64,000 bases of DNA from Nitrospira sp. (GTDB taxonomy: Bacteria > Nitrospirota > Nitrospiria > Nitrospirales > Nitrospiraceae): the NCBI GenBank assembly GCA_030123565.1, contig CP126122.1, forward strand, positions 2,990,800 through 3,054,799, in the 5' to 3' direction. The notes beneath the pieces are model-generated. The model was not told the origin of the DNA. It saw only the letters and a list, made by a program, of their open reading frames with translations, and did not search any database. Below are positions 1-9,157 of this stretch, piece by piece. The position numbers and the translations under genes are program-made. Numbering within the stretch: the stretch's first letter is position 1; each line of letters starts with the position of its first letter.

Positions 1-268
1 GAAGATGGCGGAATTCCATAGTGTGATGTCCTAAAGATTCATGTCATCAGTCCGGCGGGTTGCCTCCTCACCGACTCCTCTCCCCCCGGTGGGGGAGCGG
101 GCAAGGGAGAGGGGGACCGGCCACGCGGATCAATGCAAGTTCCAGAGAGAGGACAGTGGGACGTTCATATCATAATCAAGAGTGATCAATCTAATCAGAA
201 CAAACGCTTGGACGCCTCGGCTCACGGCGCACTAGGTTGACAGGTGTGCGCACCACTTGGAGGTCCTC
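1..268. other. Left-edge intergenic region with a GC-rich hairpin
   Basis: No convincing gene is seen before the MOSC gene. Bases 80-97 form a perfect hairpin: a 7-bp stem CTCCCCC/GGGGGAG around a four-base loop CGGT. A purine-rich stretch (about 104-116) follows, partly complementary to the pyrimidine-rich stretch at 74-87. It resembles the GC-rich REP-like elements common between genes of high-GC genomes, or the terminator of a gene outside the window. No T-run is visible, so a terminator role is uncertain. Confidence 0.3.
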
Positions 269-1093
269 ATGGCCGTCATGCAGTCCGAACTTGCCGGTAC
301 CGTCGCCACACTGTGGCGCTACCCCGTCAAATCCATGCGGGGAGAAGAACTGAATGCCGCGGAGATCACCCTGCGCGGCCTGGCCGGCGACCGAGGGTAT
401 GCCGTGATCGATGCGGAGACCGGGAAGGTCGCGAGCGCCAAACATCCCAAGAAATGGGGACGGCTGTTCGACTGTCGCGCCCTGCTGGAGCCGAACCATA
501 CGAACGGCCACGCAGCACCGGTGCATGTCCTGTTGCCGGACGGACAATGGGCCATGAGCGGGACAAGGGACATGGACGAGCGGTTGTCGGCCCTGTTGGG
601 CCGGACCGTACGCTTGACCGCAGCTGTGCCTGCCGCCCCGCAACTCGAAGAATATTGGCCGGACGTGCCGGGACGCGCCAGACAGGATACCGTGACCGAT
701 GAAGCCATGCCGGCCGGCACTCTCTTCGATGGGGCGCTCGTCCACCTGATGACGACCGCCACCCTCGACGCCCTCCGTCGGCTGTATCAGGAAGGCCGGT
801 TTGAAGTACGGCGGTTCCGGCCCAACCTCGTGGTGGCCTCTCCCCCTGGCGAGCCACGGTTTGTGGAAAATGATTGGATCAACCGCACGGTGGCGATCGG
901 CCAAGATCTCCGGCTGAAGGTGACGGGGCCCTGCGCCCGTTGCGTCATGACGACCCTCCCCCAGGGAGACCTGCCGGAAGACCCCGGCATCCTTCGGACC
1001 GCCGTGCAACATAATCGGGCGGCCGTGGGCCTGTATGCCACGGTCCTTGCCCCCGGTCGAATCATGCGGGGAGACCAGGTCCGGCTGTTGTAA
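269..1093 (+). CDS. MOSC domain protein, YcbX/mARC-like
   Basis: About 274 residues. The N-terminal part (residues 8-120) begins VATLWRYPVKSMRGEEL, the signature of the MOSC N-terminal beta-barrel domain. The C-terminal MOSC domain carries the cysteine motif GPCARC near base 930, where the related YcbX/mARC proteins bind a sulfurated molybdenum cofactor. Known members reduce N-hydroxylated compounds or otherwise handle molybdenum cofactor; the substrate here is unknown. I chose ATG 269 over TTG 257 because GGAGG lies five bases upstream of it. A second, different MOSC gene follows after 50 bases on the same strand, so the two may be co-transcribed. The protein appears soluble and full length. 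Confidence 0.85.
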   Translation: MAVMQSELAGTVATLWRYPVKSMRGEELNAAEITLRGLAGDRGYAVIDAETGKVASAKHPKKWGRLFDCRALLEPNHTNGHAAPVHVLLPDGQWAMSGTRDMDERLSALLGRTVRLTAAVPAAPQLEEYWPDVPGRARQDTVTDEAMPAGTLFDGALVHLMTTATLDALRRLYQEGRFEVRRFRPNLVVASPPGEPRFVENDWINRTVAIGQDLRLKVTGPCARCVMTTLPQGDLPEDPGILRTAVQHNRAAVGLYATVLAPGRIMRGDQVRLL

Positions 1094-1143
1094 TCGGCAT
1101 CGTTGCAGACAGAAACCAGAACCGCAGGTCAAGGACATCGAGC

Positions 1144-1863
1144 ATGACGATGGGGCGACTACGATCCATCCAGGTCGGCCTTCCTCGCACGGAACAGGCG
1201 GACTTCGCCGACGACCAGAGGCCGCAACCCTGGACGACCGGCATCTTCAAGGTTCCAGTCAGCGGAGCGATTTGGCTGGGCCGGGAGAATCTCCAGGGAG
1301 ACGGTCAGGCGGACCTGGTCCACCATGGAGGAATCGACAAGGCCGTCTGTGCCTATTCGGCGGACCATTGGCCCGATTGGCAAGGGATCTTGCCGCCCGA
1401 TCGGCTCGTCGGCGGCGCGTTCGGTGAAAATTTCACGCTGGACCACCTCACGGAAACAAAGGTCTGCATCGGGGATGTGTTTTCCGTCGGCTCGGCCCTC
1501 GTACAGATTTCTCAACCCAGGCAGCCCTGTTGGAAGCTGGCCCGCCGCTGGCAGATGAAGGATTTGGCCGTTCAGGTTGAACGCACCGGTTTCACCGGTT
1601 GGTACTTTCGCGTCCTCCAGGAAGGCACGGTCGAGGCCGACGACATGCTTCGCCTCATCGACCGCCCCTGTCCGGAATGGACCGTCGCGGCCGCCAATCG
1701 GGTGATGCACCATGACCGGAACGACCGCGTCGCCGCCGAGCGGTTGAGCCTCTGTCCCTTCCTCTCCGCAAGCTGGCAACAGACCATGCGGCAACGATGG
1801 CAGGACGGTGCCCTACCGGACCCACAACACAGACGATTCGACGATGTCCCCCATTCACCATAA
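1144..1863 (+). CDS. MOSC domain protein, YiiM-like
   Basis: 239 residues of the YiiM type. The core shows HHGGIDKAVCAY, then GAFGENFTL, then QPRQPCWKLARRW, whose cysteine is the conserved molybdenum-cofactor ligand of this family. The C-terminal 70 residues match the small helical 3-alpha domain that follows MOSC in YiiM. E. coli YiiM reduces 6-N-hydroxylaminopurine, so detoxification of N-hydroxylated bases is a reasonable but unproven role. An AAGGA element lies about eight bases before the ATG. It sits between a YcbX-like MOSC gene and a small exported protein gene, with gaps of 50 and 24 bases. Confidence 0.85.
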   Translation: MTMGRLRSIQVGLPRTEQADFADDQRPQPWTTGIFKVPVSGAIWLGRENLQGDGQADLVHHGGIDKAVCAYSADHWPDWQGILPPDRLVGGAFGENFTLDHLTETKVCIGDVFSVGSALVQISQPRQPCWKLARRWQMKDLAVQVERTGFTGWYFRVLQEGTVEADDMLRLIDRPCPEWTVAAANRVMHHDRNDRVAAERLSLCPFLSASWQQTMRQRWQDGALPDPQHRRFDDVPHSP

Positions 1864-1887
1864 CCAACCACTTTACAGGAGATCTCC

Positions 1888-2226
1888 ATGACTCGTGCAC
1901 TCCTCTCAGCCTGTGCCCTGACCGTTGGTGCGATGCTGACCCTAAGCGTTTGGTGTGCCGCCGAAGGCACGACCACCATCAGCATTCTGTCTCCCCGCGA
2001 CGGCGAAACGGTGGCGGAGACATTCGACATCAAGTACGAAATCCTGAATGCGCCCGAAGGAAACCATGCGCACGTCTACCTGGATGGGAACTATCAGAAG
2101 GGATTCAAGGGGACCTTTACCCACCTGCCGAAAGGCGAGCACACCATCACGGTCAAGATCGCCGACCACGATCATAAGGACACGGCCACGGCCACGGACA
2201 GCATCACGGTCAAGGTCGCAGAATAA
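1888..2226 (+). CDS. Small exported Ig-like protein
   Basis: 112 residues. Residues 1-25 form a clear signal peptide (MTRALLSACALTVGAMLTLS, then Ala-rich). The mature part of about 87 residues is beta-rich, with the phrases SPRDGETV, HVYLDGNY and LPKGEHTITVKIADHDHK, typical of an immunoglobulin-like or DUF4399-like fold with a His/Asp-rich edge that could bind metal. AGGAG lies seven bases before the ATG. The gene follows the YiiM-like gene after 24 bases. Function unknown; periplasmic location is inferred from the signal peptide. Confidence 0.75.
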   Translation: MTRALLSACALTVGAMLTLSVWCAAEGTTTISILSPRDGETVAETFDIKYEILNAPEGNHAHVYLDGNYQKGFKGTFTHLPKGEHTITVKIADHDHKDTATATDSITVKVAE

Positions 2227-2256
2227 GGGCTCGGAGTGCCGGGAAGATGAGTGACT

Positions 2257-2922
2257 TCATTGCACGCCTTGGGTCGACGGACGGCTTGAACTGCCCCGTA
2301 GGTCCATATCGAACATGACCGGCCCATCCGGGTTTTTCGGGTCGAGCCGGATCGGCATCCGATCGGCGGCCAGCTTGACCAGCGGCACCGCCACGATGTG
2401 CGTGGCCTTGGCCGACGGATTCGAGTGGAGCGCGATGCGGATGTTCTTGGGCCGTTGGCTGGGCGCCACCTGGGCCATGAGGTCCGGCGCCACGAATCCC
2501 ACGAGCATCCCGCTTCCATCGGCAAGCTTATGGATCTCATAGGCATTCGCAGCAGGCGCCGCCCGTTCCAACGCCAGATCAGGACTCTGTGTCACCAGCG
2601 CCATCCCTAAAAACTTCGGCGCGATGAAGCCGAAACTCCCGGTCGGAGCCTGGGAGAACAGCACCTTCGAGGCCGCCGCCCCGAGTTCGGCAACCCCGTT
2701 CTTAGCTCGCAATTGACGCCGCAGGTCCGCTTCGGTGCCGGGAGTCTCAATGAACACCGCCGACGGGGCGGCCTTTTGCATCGGCAACACCTCCGTTTTG
2801 CCTCCCTGCGCCGCATCGAGAGACAGCGAAAGGAGACCCGTGAGGACCAGGCCCAGCAGGCGGCCTGCGGCGAGATGACGGAGAAGGGCGGAGGAACTCA
2901 ATCGGGCAAGGCTGTCGGACAT
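2257..2922 (-). CDS. Hypothetical exported protein
   Basis: 221 residues. There is an arginine-containing N-terminus followed by a hydrophobic stretch LLGLVLTGLLSLSLDA (about residues 22-37), consistent with a signal peptide or anchor. The rest is Ala/Pro-rich with no domain I recognise; residues 135-200 look beta-rich. AGGAGG lies nine bases before the ATG at 2922, which supports this start. It converges on the Ig-like gene (stop codons 30 bases apart) and no clear terminator hairpin is visible between them. Confidence 0.65.
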   Translation of the reverse strand: MSDSLARLSSSALLRHLAAGRLLGLVLTGLLSLSLDAAQGGKTEVLPMQKAAPSAVFIETPGTEADLRRQLRAKNGVAELGAAASKVLFSQAPTGSFGFIAPKFLGMALVTQSPDLALERAAPAANAYEIHKLADGSGMLVGFVAPDLMAQVAPSQRPKNIRIALHSNPSAKATHIVAVPLVKLAADRMPIRLDPKNPDGPVMFDMDLRGSSSRPSTQGVQ

Positions 2923-3050
2923 GGATGCTGATCCTCCTGGTCAAACGATGATTCTTGATCGAGAGATTCTAAGAAGCCGGAGGCAGAAAATCAAACGAGA
3001 AGGGGAGGGTCGCTCCATGCGCCATCAACCGCACAGGGCGCGACCTCCTT

Positions 3051-3491
3051 TCAGGGATAGAAACTGATCCGGCGTCGGGCGATGGCCTGCGCGACGGACG
3101 AGAGGATTCGCTCCCGTTCCGCCGGTTTCTCCAAATGCTCCACTACCCCTTGCTTGAGCAGGGAATTGGCCAGCTGCTCGTCGTGGTACCCGGTCAAGAC
3201 GATGACCGGAAGTGAAGGATATTGAGCGCGGAAATAGGCGATCGCCTCCATGCCGTTGATACGAGGCATGCGGATATCGCAAATGACGGCATCCACCATC
3301 AACGGATTGTCGCCGCTGTTCAAGACCTCCACCGCCTTGCCGCCGTCTTCCGCCTCCTCCACGTCGTACCCCGCATGAGTCAACATCATGCGCAGCAGGT
3401 TTCGGATCGGCGCCTCATCATCCACCACCAGCACCCGCCCCAGACAGACCTTGTCACCTGTACTGAGTCCGAACGGCCAGGCCATCCCCAT
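3051..3491 (-). CDS. Stand-alone response regulator receiver domain protein
   Basis: 146 residues made of one CheY-like receiver domain. The acidic pair is in VLVVDDEAPIRN, the phospho-acceptor aspartate in AVICDIRMP, the conserved Thr in VIVLTGYH, and the Lys in HLEKPAE. There is no output domain, so it should act through protein contacts like CheY or Spo0F, or pass phosphate on. GGGAG precedes the ATG. No histidine kinase lies beside it in the window, so its partner is unknown. The N-terminal 17 residues before the domain are poorly conserved in character. Confidence 0.9.
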   Translation of the reverse strand: MGMAWPFGLSTGDKVCLGRVLVVDDEAPIRNLLRMMLTHAGYDVEEAEDGGKAVEVLNSGDNPLMVDAVICDIRMPRINGMEAIAYFRAQYPSLPVIVLTGYHDEQLANSLLKQGVVEHLEKPAERERILSSVAQAIARRRISFYP

Positions 3492-3639
3492 GGTGATCTC
3501 CCTTCGCCTAGAGGGCTTGTCATGTTCTGTCCCTTCAGTAGTGCAAAGACAAGGCCTTGCCGATGCCGGACCGGAGTGACGGCAAATCAGCCGGTTAGAC
3601 CATCAAGGAAAGGCAGGCAGCCGGAAAACATCGATGGCC

Positions 3640-3659
3640 GGTGGTGGAACCGCACCACC
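3640..3659. other. Short stem-loop downstream of the TIR-WD40 gene
   Basis: A perfect 7-bp inverted repeat, GGTGGTG and CACCACC, is separated by six bases. It lies about 25 bases past the stop codon of the minus-strand TIR-WD40 gene. No T-run follows on either strand, so it may be a weak terminator or an RNA-stabilising hairpin. Confidence 0.3.
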
Positions 3660-3683
3660 AGCGGTGCAAATGAACCATCATCG

Positions 3684-6600
3684 TCATGGCAAATTCGGGC
3701 AGGTCTTGCGATAGGGCTCGTCGCCGAGGTATTGCCTCCATTCGTCCTCGGTCAGGTTGCGGGTCAGGCGCCTGCAGGCCTCTGCTTGCAGATCGTCGGT
3801 TTTCCAGAGCCAGACCACAGCAGTCCCCTCTACGCTCCCGGTCAACAGGGTACGGCCATTGGGGCTGAACCGAACGTCTCGAACGTACCCCGCATCCGTC
3901 AATTGGCTGAGGATCCTTCCAGTCGACGCATCCCAGATCGAGACGCGGCCTTCGCTGATGGTGGCGAGGATATGGTCTTCGTTGCTGAACCGGAGCGATT
4001 GAATGTCTCGTGCGTGCTTGAGGTGGGTTTTCAATGTTCCCTCCGGCAGCTCCCAGACCTGCACGTCATCTGGTTGCGCGACGATGCACAGCGTGGTTCC
4101 CTGGGGATGAAAGGCAATCCTCTTGATTTCCTGTGCCTGCGGAAGACGGGCGATCCGCTGCGACGTGGCGACCTCCCATACGTCCACGAAGGAGTTGTGG
4201 AGCAACTTCCCCTCTGCCCGTTCGGATACCTCCATTGCCAGGTAGCGACCCCCAGGACTCAGCGCAAACTTGCTTGCTGCTTGGATCGGGAGAGGAGATC
4301 CGACCCGACGCCATTCTGGCAGCGCCCAGACCTGGACGACGCCGTTTCCGTGATCGTCGGTCCTCTGCGTGCCGGCAAGGACGGTACCGGTTGAATCGAA
4401 GACGAGTTTATCAATCCCATCAATGCTGAGGGGCGAGAGTTCGCGAGCCCCGGCCTTCTCCCAGAGTCTCAACGATCGGCGCTCTCGATCCCATGCCGCG
4501 AGATAACGGGGATGCAAGGCTTGGTCGCCGGATCGGCGGAATTTCGGGAGGTCTGTGACGGCGAGGCCCTTGCCCACGTCCATCAAGACGAGGCTCCCCG
4601 TCCCTTCCGCAACAAGGTGCGTTCCGTCTTCGCTGAAGAGCAGGCGATCGACTCGACTGCGCATAGTCGCCGGGGAAGACGCTGGTGTCCCCTCCGCGGT
4701 CCAGAGCTGAACGGATGTACTACTCCCTGTTGCAATGAGATTACCGTCCGGACTGAAGCCGACCGCTCGTACCTCATCGGAATGGACCAGCCGCGCCCTC
4801 TGGTCCCCGCTGCTCATGTTCCAGACCGTGACAGAGCCGTCCATGCCGCCGGACGCGACGCTGGACGCATCCGGAGCGACCGACAGGACCTCCGCGCCGC
4901 CTGGATGGACTGCGCGCAATCTCTCTCGCCCGGAAGGCAATTCCCACAGGCGAGCGGTCCCATCGAACGAGGCCGTACTGATCGTGGTCCCGTCCGGACT
5001 GAACGCCACAGCCTCAACCTTTGCGGCATGCTTCAGTCGAACCACCTCCTGGCGATTCGTCAAACTCCAGACCCTGGCTGTGCCGTCACGCCCAGCGGTG
5101 GCCATGTGGTCGCCGGACGGACTGAATGCAACATCCTGTATCCAAGAGCCTGGTCCTCCAGCAGCCGCCGTCTCATGCGTACAGTGAAAGAGTTCCTTTC
5201 CGGTCTCGACATCCCATATGAAGGCCTCATCGCCGTTCGCAGTCGCGAGTTGCTTCCCGTCCCGACTGAACGCCAGGCCCAACCCTGCTTCGCCCCGCGA
5301 CCAAGTCCGATATATTCGGCGCGCCGCCATGTTCCAGAGGCTGATACGCCCATCCGTGCTGATCCCAGCCAAGTAGGTTCCGGAGGGGCTGAACAAGACC
5401 TCCCGCATTTCTACCTCATGTTTGAACTTCGCCACTTCGCGGCGTTGATCCAAGGAGACAATTCGCGCGGTGCCGTCTTTGCTGCCTGTGGCGACGTAGG
5501 TGCCGGCTGGGTGGAAGGCCACCGTTACCACGCCATCTTCGTGGATGAACCGGAACAACTCACGGCCGCTGGACATGTCCCACAGGCGCGCGGTCTTGTC
5601 GTAACTGCCCGAGGCCAAGAGGGTTCCGTCCGGACTGAATGCCAGCGCCGTCATCTCTGCATCCACGCCTGGCGCCTTGAATGTAACGCCGCTTGCCGAT
5701 GGATCTCCGCCGGCCTCGATGGATGCCTCAGGCTTGAAGCTCGCGATGACCTTGCCTTGACGCAGGTCCATCACTTCGGCAATGCCATCCTCGCGACCGA
5801 CCGCTGCAAGGTCACCGTTTCCGCTTAAGACCAGAGCGCGGGTGCGCGCCCGGTTCACATCCGGTCCCGCGTACGGATAGGACCCGGCCGAAGGCAGGAG
5901 GGAAAGCCCCGCGCGCAGGGCCTGATTCCCTTCGAACGAGGACACACGCCTGGTCGATTCAAGTGCCAGTAAGACGGAGAGCGGCAACTCATCCGGCAGT
6001 TGCGTCACAACGGATATGGACTGTGCAGCCAACTGACGAGCGACTGCAACGTTGCGCTGCCGCTCTGCTTCGTCTCTCTGCTGTCCTGCCACCCACGCCT
6101 GCCGGAGAGCCGTCACGGCAGATCCGACTATCAGGGCGAACGCGATCCCGACGAAGATTTTCGTTTTGCGGTATTCACGAACGTCCTCACCGTCCAACTC
6201 GTCCTTGGGCTTGCCCTGCAACGGTGCGGCAATGTCCAGGATCGCCGCCCGAAACTGCGAATGCCGCAGTGAGAGCTTCTCTTCGGACTTGGCCCAGCGC
6301 AGATCGACATAGAGCGGTTCGTTCTTGAATCGGCCCTGGAGATTCAGCGGGAGCGCGGTGGTGATGGTCCAATTGAAATCAGTCGTTGCGCGATCCCAAG
6401 ACAGGTCCCCGTCCGTCAGCACGATAAAGAACCTGTCGGCAGTGCGGTGCTGCAACCACCAGGCAACCTCCTGTTGCACCCATTGCGACTGCGCCGCTTG
6501 AGGCGAGGCGAGGAGGAGAAAATATTCGGACTCGCCGAGGGCTTTCTCGATCGAGGGCCACAGTTCGGGCGTCATGGCGAGGCTGGTCTTGTCGCGAAAG

Positions 6601-6737
6601 GTCCGCATCGCGCGGAGCCGGTACCAGGGCTTGGCAAAATGGTGGAGGGCGGACTGCAGCGCCGGCGCCAGCTTGCCGTCCGCCGCGTGGCTGTAGGAAA
6701 TGAAGGCCTTGTACGCGAACTGTTCTGAACCCTTCAT
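3684..6737 (-). CDS. TIR domain - membrane segment - WD40 repeat protein
   Basis: About 1017 residues. Residues 8-165 form a TIR_2 domain: YKAFISYSHAADG at the start, then ALGESEYFLLLASPQAAQS and WVQQEVAWWL. Around residues 200-225 there is one hydrophobic segment (IFVGIAFALIVGSAVTAL) followed by a charged helix (ERQRNVAVARQLAAQS). From about 280 to 990 there are many WD40-type blades with repeated FSPDGT, TARLWD and VWNM motifs, probably two propellers. TIR domains can cleave NAD or act as signalling adaptors; WD40 propellers are recognition scaffolds. The layout suggests a membrane-tethered sensor with a cytoplasmic TIR effector. ATG 6737 is preferred to the TTG 18 bases upstream. No other defence or signalling gene is adjacent, so function remains open. 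Confidence 0.85.
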   Translation of the reverse strand: MKGSEQFAYKAFISYSHAADGKLAPALQSALHHFAKPWYRLRAMRTFRDKTSLAMTPELWPSIEKALGESEYFLLLASPQAAQSQWVQQEVAWWLQHRTADRFFIVLTDGDLSWDRATTDFNWTITTALPLNLQGRFKNEPLYVDLRWAKSEEKLSLRHSQFRAAILDIAAPLQGKPKDELDGEDVREYRKTKIFVGIAFALIVGSAVTALRQAWVAGQQRDEAERQRNVAVARQLAAQSISVVTQLPDELPLSVLLALESTRRVSSFEGNQALRAGLSLLPSAGSYPYAGPDVNRARTRALVLSGNGDLAAVGREDGIAEVMDLRQGKVIASFKPEASIEAGGDPSASGVTFKAPGVDAEMTALAFSPDGTLLASGSYDKTARLWDMSSGRELFRFIHEDGVVTVAFHPAGTYVATGSKDGTARIVSLDQRREVAKFKHEVEMREVLFSPSGTYLAGISTDGRISLWNMAARRIYRTWSRGEAGLGLAFSRDGKQLATANGDEAFIWDVETGKELFHCTHETAAAGGPGSWIQDVAFSPSGDHMATAGRDGTARVWSLTNRQEVVRLKHAAKVEAVAFSPDGTTISTASFDGTARLWELPSGRERLRAVHPGGAEVLSVAPDASSVASGGMDGSVTVWNMSSGDQRARLVHSDEVRAVGFSPDGNLIATGSSTSVQLWTAEGTPASSPATMRSRVDRLLFSEDGTHLVAEGTGSLVLMDVGKGLAVTDLPKFRRSGDQALHPRYLAAWDRERRSLRLWEKAGARELSPLSIDGIDKLVFDSTGTVLAGTQRTDDHGNGVVQVWALPEWRRVGSPLPIQAASKFALSPGGRYLAMEVSERAEGKLLHNSFVDVWEVATSQRIARLPQAQEIKRIAFHPQGTTLCIVAQPDDVQVWELPEGTLKTHLKHARDIQSLRFSNEDHILATISEGRVSIWDASTGRILSQLTDAGYVRDVRFSPNGRTLLTGSVEGTAVVWLWKTDDLQAEACRRLTRNLTEDEWRQYLGDEPYRKTCPNLP

Positions 6738-7357
6738 GACCGATTCGGGCCCCAAGAAATAATGAAAGATGGCACGTTGCAGGACTCCAATGGAACCGCC
6801 CAGAAATCATCGATAATTTTATCGCGAGAACCATGCACAGTAGATCATGGGACGCCAGCCTTTCTCTACCGCAAGTACCAAGCCAGCCGACAATCTCGCG
6901 TTTTGTAGCGGTTTCCAACGATGAAGGATTTCGCATGGGAAGGCTGCAGTATCTACTGCGATACTGTGGGTATCTGAAGAGATACTCTCTTGCCGGCGCG
7001 TGCCGATCTCGGCACATAGATATTTCAATCCTGCGCAACCGAGAAAGAAAACAGCTGCAGACACCTTCTGATCGCGCCGTGATGTGAGGTGATTTCGAGA
7101 AGGGTAAGTGGATGCACGTTGCGTCGATTCGGAGGGGCAGTCTGATACCGCTTGGGTTATGGTGAGTCGGCTGGGATTCGAATGCGAATCTTCAACGGCA
7201 CAAGCCACCACGATGGACGATCGGGACGCACGATAAGTACCAATGCGGATTCGACAGAGCGAAACGCCTGTGAGTTTCTCGCTGCCGACAGAATGAGGTG
7301 GATCATCACCTTCTAGGCAGCCGTTGAAGAATGAACTGCGGCAAAGCGCTTCCCGCG
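6738..7357. other. 620-base non-coding region holding a tRNA-Lys-derived repeat
   Basis: No ORF here has a recognisable product or codon pattern. The stretch separates the start of the TIR-WD40 gene from the end of the first glycan gene, so it should contain the TIR-WD40 promoter, though I cannot pin it down. Its notable content is the tRNA-Lys 3' end copy at 7160-7182. It is somewhat AT-rich compared with the flanking TIR-WD40 gene. Confidence 0.6.
7160..7182. repeat. Putative att-site copy: 23-bp repeat of the tRNA-Lys 3' end
   Basis: These 23 bases (first half TGGTGAGTCGGC) are identical, in the same orientation, to 63316-63338 inside the intact tRNA-Lys gene. Read on the minus strand they comprise the T-loop start, the 3' T-stem strand, the 3' acceptor strand, the discriminator and CCA. 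That is the segment normally duplicated when a tyrosine integrase inserts DNA at a tRNA 3' end. No tRNA can be folded here because the 5' portion is absent. Bases 7175-7190 also form an inverted repeat, GATTCG-AATG-CGAATC. Confidence 0.65.
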
Positions 7358-9157
7358 TTATCTCTGTGGCAATTGATACGTCGCAACGGGGGCTGCGACG
7401 ACTTTATAGGTGTTCCCCGTCAGAGATGGACCATCTAATACCCAAACCGGTCTGTCGGGGTAGGTAGCCACAACTTTCGTGTAGATCTCGTCGGTTCGAG
7501 CCCAAGCATAGATGGTTGCATCTGTGTGGAGATCGATGGGATTGTAGACGGCTGCTGAAGCATAGTCGGTGTGGCGATTGCCCTTGATAAATACCAGGCC
7601 TTTCCCAAATTTTCGTTCTTGCGCAAGAACACGAATATCAGGACGCATACCGCGATAATGGTGGTATTTATCAAGGGCGCGCCAGGGGAGAAAATTGATG
7701 ACGCTCAGTGCGCACAACATGATGACTGCGAGAAGAACTGTCCCTTGATGAGAAGGAAACGATGTAGGGTGCTCAGGCAGTGTTTTTTCGAGAACTGCGA
7801 TTCCGCGGACTGTGAGGAGAGTACATGGAAGAATGATGAGAAACCAATATCGAGCGCCGAAATCCGGACCTCCACTAAACCAATAGAGTGCGTGAACTGC
7901 GATGACCGCGACGACGAAGACAATCATCAGGTGATCACTTTGCTGAAGCTTCCGAGAACACAGAACAACCGCGATAAAAATAAGTGAACCCGTTGCCCAA
8001 CCAAATAATTCCGTATTGACGGAAAAAGAGTTCAAGGCAGTGTTGACCATGGCATCCAGAAGGCTGTGACCTGGGAACGGGTCGATTTCCCATGCAATAC
8101 CACGATCAGGGCCAAAACCTAGGTTGTTGATGCCGGGGCCATAATATTTATCAAAATAATCCATGACGGGGAACTTCAATGGATTGCCGGTGAGCAGAAA
8201 ATTATATGGAAAATTGAGCGAGCTAACCAGCGCTGATCCGAGTGCGAGGCTGACGAGTGCCGGGAATCGCAATCGTTGCCCGCCGACTCCCAGCGCCCAG
8301 AGCCCCAGAAGGCCGGCAAGTATGAACGCCTCCAAAGGCCTAATCAAACTTGCAAAGCCGAGCGCGATGCCCGATGTGAGCCCCCAGCCTATGGAAAAGC
8401 CAGATCGTGCTTTTACTATACCAAGCGAGGCGATCAAAGCACAGGTTAAGGACAGCATATGATTCATAAAGTTCATGCCCATGAAGATGTACCAGGGCGA
8501 CGTAGCGAGAAGCAGAACGGCGATACGTGCGGTGGGCACGTCATACAGCCTTTGAGTCAATGCGAATATCAGTGAAATATTGAGTCCGGCAAGTAAGGGG
8601 TTGATCAGCCAGGGAATACCGAGGCTGACTCCCATAGATAAAGCAATGGGCCAGCCTGGAGGTGTGGGAACATACCAACGTGTATCTTCATATGTCATGA
8701 GGTCAACATCGAAGGCTTCAGGGACAGGTGGTGGAGGCATCGTCAGCATGCCGGCTGCGAAATACCTTGCTTGGTAGAGATACGATACTTCGTCAGGGAT
8801 ATGTGGATGCGACTCGTAAATACACCAAGCAAGCAGGGCTGTCACGCATATGGTCCATAAAGCCGCTCCTAGAACGAAGAGGTTTACCGCGTGCTGCTTA
8901 TTCACGTTGCGGCTTTCTCGCTGCTTGAACCAGGTGACACATCTATCTCTCCACCACGAGCGAAGTCCATATGGGAGGGTCCAGACTGCGAGCGTGATAT
9001 TTGCCATGTTGAGGAGTTGCAGGAAAGCCGCGGTGCAGAGCTCGATTGTGTAGGTCGTGATCTGGCGTGATCCTGCAGCAGCAGGGATTATGGAAATAAA
9101 GGCTATGCCCACGACTTGCCAGGGTTTAAAGGTGCGTATCGCCCACGCTTTGGTCAT
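7358..9157 (-). CDS. GT-C type membrane glycosyltransferase (PMT/ArnT-like)
   Basis: 599 residues with about a dozen hydrophobic helices. The first large periplasmic loop carries HIPDEVSYLYQARYFAAG, with the acidic pair expected of GT-C transferases that take sugar from polyprenyl-phosphate donors. The C-terminal 130 residues form a soluble, periplasmic-type domain. It overlaps the upstream 139-residue membrane protein gene by four bases, so translation is coupled. Base composition is unusual: sampled 60-base lines between 7921 and 8220 are about 42-43 percent GC, against about 60 percent around 9.9 kb. This suggests separate acquisition. Acceptor and sugar are unknown. Confidence 0.75.
   Translation of the reverse strand: MTKAWAIRTFKPWQVVGIAFISIIPAAAGSRQITTYTIELCTAAFLQLLNMANITLAVWTLPYGLRSWWRDRCVTWFKQRESRNVNKQHAVNLFVLGAALWTICVTALLAWCIYESHPHIPDEVSYLYQARYFAAGMLTMPPPPVPEAFDVDLMTYEDTRWYVPTPPGWPIALSMGVSLGIPWLINPLLAGLNISLIFALTQRLYDVPTARIAVLLLATSPWYIFMGMNFMNHMLSLTCALIASLGIVKARSGFSIGWGLTSGIALGFASLIRPLEAFILAGLLGLWALGVGGQRLRFPALVSLALGSALVSSLNFPYNFLLTGNPLKFPVMDYFDKYYGPGINNLGFGPDRGIAWEIDPFPGHSLLDAMVNTALNSFSVNTELFGWATGSLIFIAVVLCSRKLQQSDHLMIVFVVAVIAVHALYWFSGGPDFGARYWFLIILPCTLLTVRGIAVLEKTLPEHPTSFPSHQGTVLLAVIMLCALSVINFLPWRALDKYHHYRGMRPDIRVLAQERKFGKGLVFIKGNRHTDYASAAVYNPIDLHTDATIYAWARTDEIYTKVVATYPDRPVWVLDGPSLTGNTYKVVAAPVATYQLPQR

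Noticed and set aside
191-1138. Long minus-strand frame opposite the MOSC gene
   Set aside because: It is an antisense shadow of a well-recognised MOSC gene in GC-rich DNA and shows no family motifs.
3222-5828. Two long plus-strand frames (3222-4394 and 4512-5828)
   Set aside because: They lie opposite the receiver and TIR-WD40 genes, with composition explained by the antisense reading of WD40 repeats.
3051-6737. A phage-defence operon built around the TIR protein
   Set aside because: Only the TIR-WD40 gene itself has a defence-like domain; its neighbours are a receiver domain and an island edge, so an operon cannot be supported.
7160-7182. A second tRNA-Lys gene
   Set aside because: Only the 3' 23 bases are present and the 5' acceptor, D and anticodon arms are absent, so it is a fragment.
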